This document shows, piece by piece, positions 51,840-61,121 of a DNA stretch of 64,000 nucleotides. This stretch comes from Pyronema omphalodes (taxonomy: Eukaryota; Ascomycota; Pezizomycetes; Pezizales; Pyronemataceae). The stretch covers positions 1 through 64,000 of the forward strand of contig JAJJXM010000042.1 in the NCBI GenBank assembly GCA_024516155.1, read 5' to 3'. Below the pieces are notes generated by a model. That model searched no databases. It had not been told where the DNA came from and saw nothing but the letters and a program-made list of their open reading frames with translations. The position numbers and the translations under genes are program-made. Numbering within the stretch: the first letter of the stretch is position 1; each line of letters begins with the position of its first letter.

Positions 51840-53210
51840 ACAAGAAAACAAATTGGATGGGAATCATTTGGTCGTGCCATGTACACTAACTGAACACGAT
51901 ACCAAAATCGATACTCATGCTCTCGTAGACTGTGGATGCACAGGAAGTTCCTTCATGAACGAAGACTTCGCACGCCAACACAACTTTCCCCGTTACCAAT
52001 GAAAAAACCCCAAAATGGTTGAAGTAATTGATGGTCGACCCATTTCATGAGGAGACATCACCGAATACGTTGAAGTCGAATGTACAATAGGAGACCGCCA
52101 CGAATCACTGACTCCTTACGTTACTCGGCTTGGTCATTATCCCCTCGTTTTAGGAATCCCATGGCTTCGTAAACACAATGTTACAATAAACTTCACCGAC
52201 AATGATATCAAATTCTCTTCACCGAACTGCCTCCCCCACCGAACCACGTTAACACCCACCCCTGTCAAGGGTATTGCTCCGAAACAACAGAATAAGATCT
52301 GTGCTATTTCAGATACAACGTTTTGACGAATCGTAAACAATGCCAATAATCGTTACGGAAAAGTCGAACAATTCTCCTTATCGTTGAATGAAATTACCAC
52401 AGCTCTTCAACCAGAGAAAGAGGAACTGGATCTTAAGGCTATTGTACCACCAGAATATCACCAGTCCTTGGGAATCTTTGAAAAAGTCAATGCCGATAAG
52501 TTACCGCCCCATCAACCGTTGGATCTCAAGATATCACTCGTCGATAGTTTTCAGCCTCCCTTCGGCACCCTTTACTCCCTATCACGCCCAGAGTTGGAGG
52601 AATTGAAACGATGGTTAGATGAAAAACTTACCAAAGGTTTCATTCGTGCCTCTTCATCCCCGGCGGCTGCCCCCATTCTTGTCGTAAAGAAAGGCGATGG
52701 TTCGTTGCGTTTGGTAGTAGATTACCGTGGAATCAATGCTGGAACGATTAAGAACCGCTACCCCCTTCCCCTGATGCAGGATTCCTTAATGAACCTTTCA
52801 AGAGCTCAGTGGGTCACTAAGCTGGACATTAGGGGTGTGTATAATTTAATACGTATGGCAAATGGGGAAAAATGGAAAACCACTTTTCGTACCCGGTACG
52901 AATTATTCGAATCATTACCCATGCCCTTTGGGCTCACCAATGCCCCTGCAACGTTTCAGAACTTTATTAACGACGTACTGGCACCGTATCTTGATGGATT
53001 CTGTACTGCGTATTTGGATGATACCCTGATCTATTCGGATAATGTCGAAGAACATAAACAACATGTTAAAATAATCCTCGAAGCGTTCGAAAAAGCGGCA
53101 TTACACCTCAAACCGGAGAAATGCGAGTTCCACCGGAAGGAAGTAAAGTACTTAGGACTTATCATATAAAAAGTACCCCGATAAACCAGGTCGCCTCCCC
53201 AACTTATCCT
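51840..53210 (+). pseudogene. pol: Gypsy-C pol: protease and RT only
   Basis: Protease (ALVDCGCTGSSF near 51925, VLGIPWLRKHN near 52150) with TGA stops at 52001, 52048 and 52324. RT is open 52384-53169, with YLDDTLIYSDN (one change next to the DD) and MPFGLTNAPATFQ. After LGLII the sequence jumps to a short end fragment, so RNase H and integrase are deleted. Confidence 0.85.
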
Positions 53211-53237
53211 AGAAGTTACTTCGCCGGAGCTCAGTCC

Positions 53238-53251
53238 AAGAAGGGGGATCC
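53238..53251 (+). other. Polypurine tract of Gypsy-C
   Basis: AAGAAGGGGGATCC directly precedes the LTR start TGTCACGGC. It fixes the 5' boundary of the 3' LTR. Confidence 0.7.
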
Positions 53252-53869
53252 TGTCACGGCTCGAGAATTATAACCTTCCCCCTCCTCGTCATTCATTCAC
53301 CTATTATCATTCGCTTTATTATTGAGCACTTGTTTGTTTATTTATTTCTATTATCCTTCGGTCATCAATCATCGCTCGTCACTCGCCTGGGTTAGGGTTG
53401 CCCTCAATTCCCGGATTGTCAAAAAGATCGCGTGACCTATTCCCAGGGTCAGGGGTCTGCTCGGATCTCTTTTCGGAAATTCCATACCTACGGTCTAATG
53501 ATCATCTTATCCGATAAGATAAGATCGGTCACGTGTCCCTTATCAGTAGTAGATCAGTATGCACGCGCACTGGTCTACTAACGTGCGCACACGTGACTAG
53601 GGTTAGGGCACGATCATCTTATTGATAAGATAAGATCTGGTCATGTGACCTTATCAGTATTGCACCATCCTTCCAATCGCAGCTGATCTGGATTGACGTG
53701 ACTAGGGTTAGGGTTGCACCCGCACGCAAACAAACTAGGGTTCGGTTTGTGACCATACGCGCACAGCTAGGTTTAGGGTTACGGACGCATGCTCACGATT
53801 AGGGTTACGGAAGCGCGCGCGTGACTTCGCTTAGGGTTACGCTAGCGCGCACGCTATCGCGCACGCGAG
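53252..53869 (+). repeat. 3' LTR of Gypsy-C, truncated
   Basis: 618 bp remain. Starts TGTCACGGCTCGAG; includes ATCTTATC...GATAAGAT (53514-53535) and five or six degenerate TAGGGTTA motifs between 53597 and 53840. Cut at 53869 by the minus-strand Gypsy-A LTR. Confidence 0.8.
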
Positions 53870-54595
53870 TCTCAGAATCCGTATCCACGGTTACTGACAA
53901 CAGGCAGCGCGGGGTTTCGGCAGCGAGGAGGGCGGCGGCGGTTTAGGTAAGGCTGGTAGGTTGGGAATGGGCGAGGGTTTGGCTGGGAAATCACAGGTGA
54001 GTTTAGAAGAGATGGAGATATCACAAGGGAACTTTTGTAGATAGGATTATAGTAAATAGAAACTTGATTGCGTGAAGAAATAAACTGCATACAAATTTCC
54101 GCCTCTTATACTTGTTCCTTCATGGCTCGCAACTCAGCATTCTCCGCCTGCGGAGAATGCTCCAATGCTATCCGCCGTGATAACTAAATACATGACCAAC
54201 ATCCCCCACCACTGCCAACCGCCATAATTCCAAATAATAGAACAAGGGAACAATACATACCAAAAGATAACTTGCTAACCGCCGCAATTCCAAATACTAA
54301 AGAAACAATACATAACGAAAAGATAACTACCTTGCTAACCGCCATAACTCCAACTACATAAGAGATAAGTAAAAGATTCCAACATTTCCCTAGCCGCCGT
54401 GATACCTAAAATAAGTTCAAATAATAAATAACTCCTAACATATGAAAATCCCCGGCAAGGGGCCCAGCCCCGTGCCCTCACCCTATCCCTATGACTTCAT
54501 GATGGCGTAGCAGGTTGCTAGGGTCATGGTAACCACCCATAGCCCTGCGGTGATGTCGGCGGAGGCCAGGAGCATGTCACGGGAGCGTTGTGACA
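53870..54595 (-). repeat. 3' LTR of the old Gypsy-A copy
   Basis: 726 bp; U3 repeats are fewer and the bZIP-like sites are mutated. The 12-bp palindrome (near 54137-54162), a TATA-like CCTCTTATAC on the plus strand and the ACGCAATCAA element are kept. Confidence 0.85.
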
Positions 54596-55558
54596 TAAGC
54601 CCCCCCCTCCAGGCCGAGACTCCGGCGAGGCCGTAGGAAGTCCCCAACGCAGGCCTCCGGATGGGGGACCGTCCCCGATACTGCCTTCCCCCACGACGGC
54701 GACGTACGACGTCCTGGGTGATGTCCTCGGGGACATAAGGCGGTAATTGCTCTTGTTGTTGTCCTAAGGGGGGCGTCGTTATTTGTTCTTGTTGGTGCCC
54801 TAAGGAGAATGGGGGTATTTGATCTTGTTGGTGCCCTGAGGCGGGGGGCTCCGGGGGATCCAACAAGGGGCGGATGTCAGGTCGTTGGTTGGTCGGGAGT
54901 CGATGATGGGGAGATGCTGCTCCGGATCCGGTGTCTCATAGAAGGACAGGTTGATTGCCACCTTCTCGTGGTCCCAGGGTCCGGTCATCATAATTACTGG
55001 GAGTTGGTGTCGGATCGTATGGATGGTGGGGTCCTCTGATTCCAGTTCACGGGGACGGGGTGGTTCGTTTGCCTGATTTTCCGTGGAGACGGCAGGTTCC
55101 GTTCCTGTCTCGGGCTCATTCTTGCAGGGTGGGATCATTGTCTGGGTCTCCGTCCGGGGTTTCCATCCTGTGATGCCGCATCTCTGGTCGTGTCTGTCTT
55201 TGTTGACCAAGAACTTGCACACGGTGCAGAGTCTCTTTCCTTTTTGCCATGCTTTGCAGGCCTTTTGCGGGTCCACCCTTCGATGTCGGATCACCCATTC
55301 TAACTCGGGATCGTGTAGCTTCCCGCAGCTAAATGATTTTTTTATGCGTGCCGCAAGTGCTTGCGCCACGGCTGGGAAGTGATTGTTGTTTAATTTCGAT
55401 TGGAGGTGAATGGAGCAGGAGTCGTTGTTGCAGAAGGACCAGTGTAGTTCTGCGTGCAGGATCGTGGGGTGGGGGGATTTCCTTTCTGTCGGAGGAGTAG
55501 GGGTTCGGTACCAGCCCAAAGAGGACGGGGGGTCCTCAGAACTCGTTCTGTCGTCCAT
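54489..55558 (-). pseudogene. ORF3 of the old Gypsy-A copy
   Basis: Open from 55558 to 54800 (252 codons), then one frameshift near 54860 and open again to 54489. It keeps all N-terminal Cys positions (FCNNDSCSIH, SCGKLHD, RLCTVCKFLVNKD, QRCGITGW), the three GHQQ or GQQQ repeats, the Arg-rich stretch and the C-terminal hydrophobic segment (AGLWVVTMTLATCYAIM). The start shares one base with the pol stop, TAATG. Conservation in this older copy argues that ORF3 is functional in the family. Confidence 0.85.
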
Positions 55559-58500
55559 TACAGCTGTGGGCAGGTTTCTTAGGGTACCTGCGGTGGAATT
55601 GGGTGATGGCGTCGGGGGAGTTTTGGGAATTGTCGGCGGGGTACCAGGTCGTATCGGGGTCGTGGAAACCAGTCCACTTGACTCGATATTGGATCTGTCC
55701 CCTGTGGCGTCGAGAATCCACTATCTCTTCAACTTCCCACTCTTCCTCATCGTCGGGGATAATCGGTAGAGGAGGGGGCTGAATATGGCCTGGGATGGTG
55801 GTCGAAGTAGGTTGAGACGGTTCTAGCAGGGAGATGTGAAATACTGGATGGATCGTTGCGTTTGGGGGGAGGTCCAGCTTATAAGCTCGCGACCCTACCT
55901 TAGATAAGATGGTGTAGGGGCCCAATAGCTTGTAGTCGAGCTTGTTAGAGGGCGGGGTGGTTTTCACATTGTTGCTCTTCAGCCAGACCCGATCACCCAC
56001 TCCAAGGACCGGATCCGGGTGTCCATGCCGGTTCACCTGTTCTGCATGAGCAGTCTGGGCATAGTGGACCTCTGCCCTTAGATCCTCGTGAAGTCGGTTG
56101 AGGGCGCCAACATATTTGGAGACCTCGGGGTTTCCTTGCGCGACTTCACCCAGCGGTTGGGTAGAACGGGGATGATATCCGTAATTCGTGAAGAAGGGGG
56201 ACACCCTGGTCGTTCCTGAGCGGGAGTTGTTGTAGCAGAACTCCGCCATAGGAAGAAGTTGGTTCCGATTGTTCTGTTGGTAGTTACAATACGCCCTGAG
56301 GTATTGCTCGAGGATCGCATTGACGCTCGCTGTCTGTCCGTCGGACTCTGGGTGAAACGCCGTACTCAGGTTCCTCGAGGTCCCCATTGCCTCCATAACC
56401 CTCTTCCAGAACTGAGAGGTGAATAAGGACCCCCGGTCCAAGATGATGCTGCTGGGGAGTCCGTGGGCCCGTACCACATGTGTGAGGAACCCGTCCGCAA
56501 GTTCCCTAGGCCCCATAGTGTCCTTACAGGCTACGAAGTGCGCCATCTTTGTCAAGCGGTCCACAATCACCCATATCGTATTCATTCCCCCATCTTCCGG
56601 AAGACCTGTGATAAAATCCATGCAGATGGATTCCCATGGTCTTTCTGGAATCTGTAATGGTCGTAAGAGACCGAAGGGGGCGTGCTTAATGGGTTTGATA
56701 CGTTTACAGGTATCACAGTAGTCGACTTATCGAGTCACACACTGTCGGTGTTGTGGCCAATAAACATTTCGGCTGACCAACTCCAAGGTTCTTGCCCTTC
56801 CCGGATGCCCCGCGGCTTGGGAGTCGTGATGTTGTCGTAGAATTTGTAACCTCAGGTCGTCGTCATCAGGGACCCATATCAATCCCTCGTATAGGAGTAA
56901 CCCATCTTTTTCCTCGCATAACCCCAAGGGGACCCTATTGTCTCGGGTTATTCCGCCCCGAAGTTTGCGGATTACCTCCTGAAGTTCTGTATTGGTCTCC
57001 GTCTTCTTCGGAATTTCGGTGATGAGGGGGGTGTCCGGGGTGAGTCTTATCATCCGTGTCCCGTTCAGATGAAAAACTTCCTGGGGAAGGAGGACTCGGC
57101 TTCGATTCTGCCGCTGCTTCATCTCCCCTTCCCAGGGAGAGTCTCCTGACTCTCGCGACAATATGTCGGGTTTTCCTGCCAACTTCCCTGGTCGATGCGT
57201 GATGGTGAAGACATAGTTAGCCAGTTGTTCCGCCCTTCGGGCCTGTCGGAGTTTGAGGTCCCTCTTTGTTTGCCAATACTCCAGGTTTTTATGGTTTGAC
57301 AGTATCCGGATACTGTGTTTTGTCGATTTGCAGCATGTAGACCATTTGTCTAATGCTTCCACTATTGCCAAGAGCTCCTTATCGTGGATGTCATAATTGA
57401 GCTCCGCTTCTTTTAATTTTCTTGAGAAATAGGCAAGGGGGTGCAGTACGTTGGAGTCGTCGGGTTGTGAGCAGACTGCCCCGATGGCATAGTCTGAGGC
57501 GTCTGTTTCCAGGGTGAGTGGCCGATCCGAGTCAAAATGTTGCAGGATCGGTTGGGATATCATTGCCGTTTTGAGTTGGTCGACAGCTCGCTGTGTCTCG
57601 TGAGTTCCATTCCCAGAGTACCTGTTTTTTTCGTCAATCGTGTCAATGGCGTGGTGATCTTGCTGAAATCCCGGATGAATCAACGGTAGAAATTGGCGAA
57701 CCCCAGGAAACTTTGGACTCCCTTCACATTTACCGGTTCCCTCCATTGCTTAACCGCCCTGATTTTCTTGGGGTCCATCTGCAACCCTGTGGGGGAGATG
57801 ATGTATCCCAGGTATTCCGTCTTTTTCGTGTGGAATTCACATTTCGAGGGTTTCAGGGTGAGTCCTACGTCCCTTGACCTCTCCAGGACCATGCGGACGT
57901 GCTTCCGATGCTCCTCCATATTATCCGAGTAAATCAATATGTCGTCGAGATAGGCGATGCAAAAGATGTTGAGGTAATCACTTAAGACTTCCTTCATCCA
58001 CCGTTGAAACGAAGCTGGAGCATTTGTTGAGCCGAACGGCATCACCAAATACTCGTATAGACCGTACTTGGTACGGAACGCAGTTTTCCATTCATCTCCT
58101 GCGGCTATTCGGAGGCTATGGTATGCATCCCGCACATCCAACTTGGTATAGATCTTGGCGTTGGAAAGTCTATCCAACGCTTCCCCTATCAGCCGGAGTG
58201 GGGTGCGATCTTTGATTGTGATTTCGTTGAGTCGTCGGTAGTCGACGCATAACCGTAAGTTACCATCCTTTTTCTTAACGAAATGGATTGGGGCTACCGC
58301 TGGAGACGTCGACCGTCGGACCCAACCCCTTCTTTCATTCTCTTCCAAGTAATCCCTCAATACTCGCAGGCGTTCCTCATCGAGGGCTCGCAGGGGTTCG
58401 AACGGCGGAATCTTTCCTTCCATCAAGGGGATTCGGTGGTCATGATGTCGGAGCGGAGGCAACCCTACCGCCTCTTTTTCCCTGAATACGGAGAGGTAAT

Positions 58501-59127
58501 CTGTATATCCTGCTGGTATTATTCCTTCCAGGGAATCATGTCTGTTCTTCCCCGCGCGGATTATTGTACTTGCGAGTTCCAATTCCGCGGAAGTGGCAAT
58601 TGATTTGGCGGGAGCGGTTTCCCAGTTCCCCGGTTCTTTCTGGTTGGGTGGCGCAGGAGTGATTGATTTGGCGGGAGCGGGTTCCCAGTTCCCCGGTTCC
58701 TTCTGGTTGGCTGGCGCTTGCGGGGGTTGCCGCGAAGCGCACTGTGGCAAGTCGGGATCACCCTCGGTGGATTCCGCGCGCCTAGATCCCTGTACGCTTT
58801 CCATATCCTCGTTCTCCGACTCTTCCACTTCTTCTCCTTCTTCATCCTCGCCTATACTTTCTCCCCAAATCTCTTGGATGCGAAGCTTATCTTCCTCATC
58901 CGTCTGGAGCATCTCTTCCGGCCCTTCCAAACCATAGGCGTGCTCCGCTTCCTCATGTATTCGTCGATTATATTCTTTTTCCGCCCCTCGTTCCGACACG
59001 GTCGTGGAATGGGGTGAGGTAGGAAGGCAGTTCTTTCCTCATTTTTCGGAATTGAAGACAATCCTTCCCTCCTTCCAGTCGATGCTGGGATTGTGTTTCC
59101 GCAACCAAGGCAGTCCCAGGATAATGG
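55558..59127 (-). pseudogene. pol: Pol of the old Gypsy-A copy
   Basis: Chromodomain and integrase 56621-55560 (frameshift near the C-terminus at 55570), integrase zinc region to RNase H 57746-56727 (stop TAA near 56728), RT and linker 58999-57680 (YLDD near 57945), then the protease 3' part to 59127. At least three frame breaks. The motifs agree with the intact pol at 2828-6799. Confidence 0.9.
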
Positions 59128-59917
59128 TGTCACAACGCTCCCGTGACATGCTCCTGGCCTCCGCCGTCACCACCGCAGGGCTATGGGTGATCGTCATCAC
59201 CCTAGCAACCTGTTACGCTGTCATGAAGTAAAGGGATAGGGTTAGGGCAAGGGGCTGGGCCCCTTGCCGAGGATTTTCATATGTTCGGAGTTATTTCTTA
59301 TTTGGATTTCTTTTAGGTATTACGGCGGCTAGGAAATTGTTGGAATCTTTTACTTCTCTCTTTTGGTATGTACTCTTTCTTTACTATTTGGAATCACGGC
59401 GGTTAGCCAGGAAGTTATCTCTTTCGGTATGTACTCTTTCTTTGCTATTTGGAATCACGGCGGTTAGCCGGTAGTTATCTCTTTTGGTATGTACTCTTTC
59501 CTTGTTATTATTATTTGGAATTATGGCGGTTAGTTATCTTGCTTTCTTATTTGGAATTACGGCGGTTGGCAAATGTTGGGGAATGTTGGTCATGTATGTA
59601 GTATCACGGCGGTTAGCATTGGAAGCATTCTCCGCAGGCGGAGAATGCTGAGTCACGAGTCATGAAGGAACAAGTATAAGAGGAGGAAATTTGTATGTAG
59701 TTTATTTCTTCACGCAATCAAGTTTCTATTTCCCACAATCCTATCTACAAAAGTTCCCTTGTGATTTCCCATCTTTCCAAACTCACCTGTGATTTCCCAG
59801 CCCACAAACCCTTGCCCATTCCCAACTTACCAGCCTTACCTAACCCGCCGCCGCACTCCTCGCCGCCGAAACCCCCGCGCTGCCTGTCGTCAGTAACCGT
59901 GGATACGGATTCTGATA
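59128..59917 (+). repeat. 5' LTR of the right-hand Gypsy-A
   Basis: 790 bp with all landmarks: ORF3 C-terminus (its stop is TAA instead of TGA, near 59229), U3 repeats, palindrome, TATAAG and ACGCAATCAA near 59713. Closest to the solo LTR at 43973. Confidence 0.95.
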
Positions 59918-60174
59918 TTTGATTGCGTCCTGTGTACGACACCCAACGCGGAGCGAGGACCCAGAAAACCCAGAAGACCCAGAAAACCCAGAAGACCCAG
60001 AAAACCCAGAAGAAGGCGCACACAGTGGCGTCCTTTCAGCTAAAGGAGCTCGGAGAACATATCGAACAAGAACCGACCGGATCGGCAAGCCCAGTGACCC
60101 CCGAACAACCATCCAGACCACAGACCCCCGAATCACCCGAACTCCCCCATACCTCTACCGACGACCCTGCGGAA

Positions 60175-61083
60175 ATGGCGACCCCGGCAGGATTGGGACT
60201 TGTCACTCCGGTCACGATGACCCAGGAGCAGTTGAACCAGATCCTCATTCAACTCCATCGCCCCACGACAACCAGTAACCCCAAGGTGGAGGACCCGGAG
60301 CTGTACTACGGTGAACGGACCAAGCTGAGGGCATTCCTGACGCAATGCGAACTTAAGTTCAATTGTGAAGGGAATAGATTCGACACCGAACAGAAAAAGG
60401 TGAACTATGCGAGCTCCCGCTGTAGAGGTAACGCTTGGGCATGGATCGAGCCGTCCATCAAGGAGGGGAAAAGCGTATACACGACCTGGGAGACCTTTAA
60501 GACTGCTGTCAGTAGGGCTTTCGGGGAAGCCGACTCAAAAGAAGTAGCAAGAAGAAAGTTTAAGATGATCAGGCAGGGCGCGCGATCCGCCGCTGCATAT
60601 TGGGCCGAATTTCAAAGGATCAAATCCGATTTAAGCTATAATGACGAGACCTACATCGATCAATTCAGTGATGGACTAAACACAGACGTCCAACGACAGT
60701 TGGCACTCCTTGACGAACGACCAACGGATCTCACGGAGTTCGCCAACAAGGCCATAGCGTTAGACAACCGACTATTCAACTTCCGAACCCTGAGGACTCG
60801 ATATGAACCTCAATTCTATCACCACCCCCATCTTAAGGGGCAGGGACACGACTCTCAACTCTCCGACCCCGAACCAATGGAATTAGATTCCACTCGTCGA
60901 CCGAAACCAAGGGATAGGACGGAGGAGGATAGGCGGAAGCGGAATAACGAATGTTTTAACTGTGGGAAGGTGGGACACTACGCTGCGAAGTGCCCAAGTA
61001 AGAAATTATTCAGAGCAGCGGAAACTACATTGGTAGACGAGGGACTCGGTGAGACGTCGGGAAAAGAGAATCCCCAGGAATAA
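60175..61083 (+). CDS. gag: Gag of the right-hand Gypsy-A
   Basis: 302 aa from the first ATG after the predicted transcript start, with few substitutions from 1944-2852. The capsid-type domain and the CCHC knuckle CFNCGKVGHYAAKC are unchanged. The upstream leader has six 9-bp repeats instead of five. The stop TAA lies at 61081-61083, within the first stem of the frameshift pseudoknot. Confidence 0.9.
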   Translation: MATPAGLGLVTPVTMTQEQLNQILIQLHRPTTTSNPKVEDPELYYGERTKLRAFLTQCELKFNCEGNRFDTEQKKVNYASSRCRGNAWAWIEPSIKEGKSVYTTWETFKTAVSRAFGEADSKEVARRKFKMIRQGARSAAAYWAEFQRIKSDLSYNDETYIDQFSDGLNTDVQRQLALLDERPTDLTEFANKAIALDNRLFNFRTLRTRYEPQFYHHPHLKGQGHDSQLSDPEPMELDSTRRPKPRDRTEEDRRKRNNECFNCGKVGHYAAKCPSKKLFRAAETTLVDEGLGETSGKENPQE

Positions 61084-61121
61084 AAGGAAAAGGTGGATTC
61101 CTGGGGCAACTGTCGCCCACC
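61059..61121 (+). promoter_or_regulatory. Programmed -1 frameshift signal (second copy)
   Basis: GGGAAAA (61059-61065), 6-nt spacer with one C to T change, stem 61072-61081 with 61097-61106, second stem 61092-61096 with 61117-61121. All paired bases are identical to 2828-2890. Confidence 0.85.

Larger units (their letters stand above)
49521..53869 (+). mobile_element. Gypsy-C element, internally deleted
   Basis: A 5'-truncated LTR (from 49521), gag, protease and RT, then a deletion removing RNase H and integrase, then polypurine tract and 3' LTR (53252-53869), itself cut by the minus-strand Gypsy-A. Its LTR starts TGTCACGG like that of Gypsy-B, so the two are related families. Confidence 0.8.
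53870..59127 (-). mobile_element. Old Gypsy-A copy, minus strand
   Basis: 3' LTR (53870-54595), ORF3, pol from chromodomain back to the protease. At 59127 it is cut inside the protease coding region by the insertion of the right-hand Gypsy-A (AATGG at 59123-59127 should be duplicated beyond the window). The LTR is shorter and clearly more diverged than the other Gypsy-A LTRs. Confidence 0.9.
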
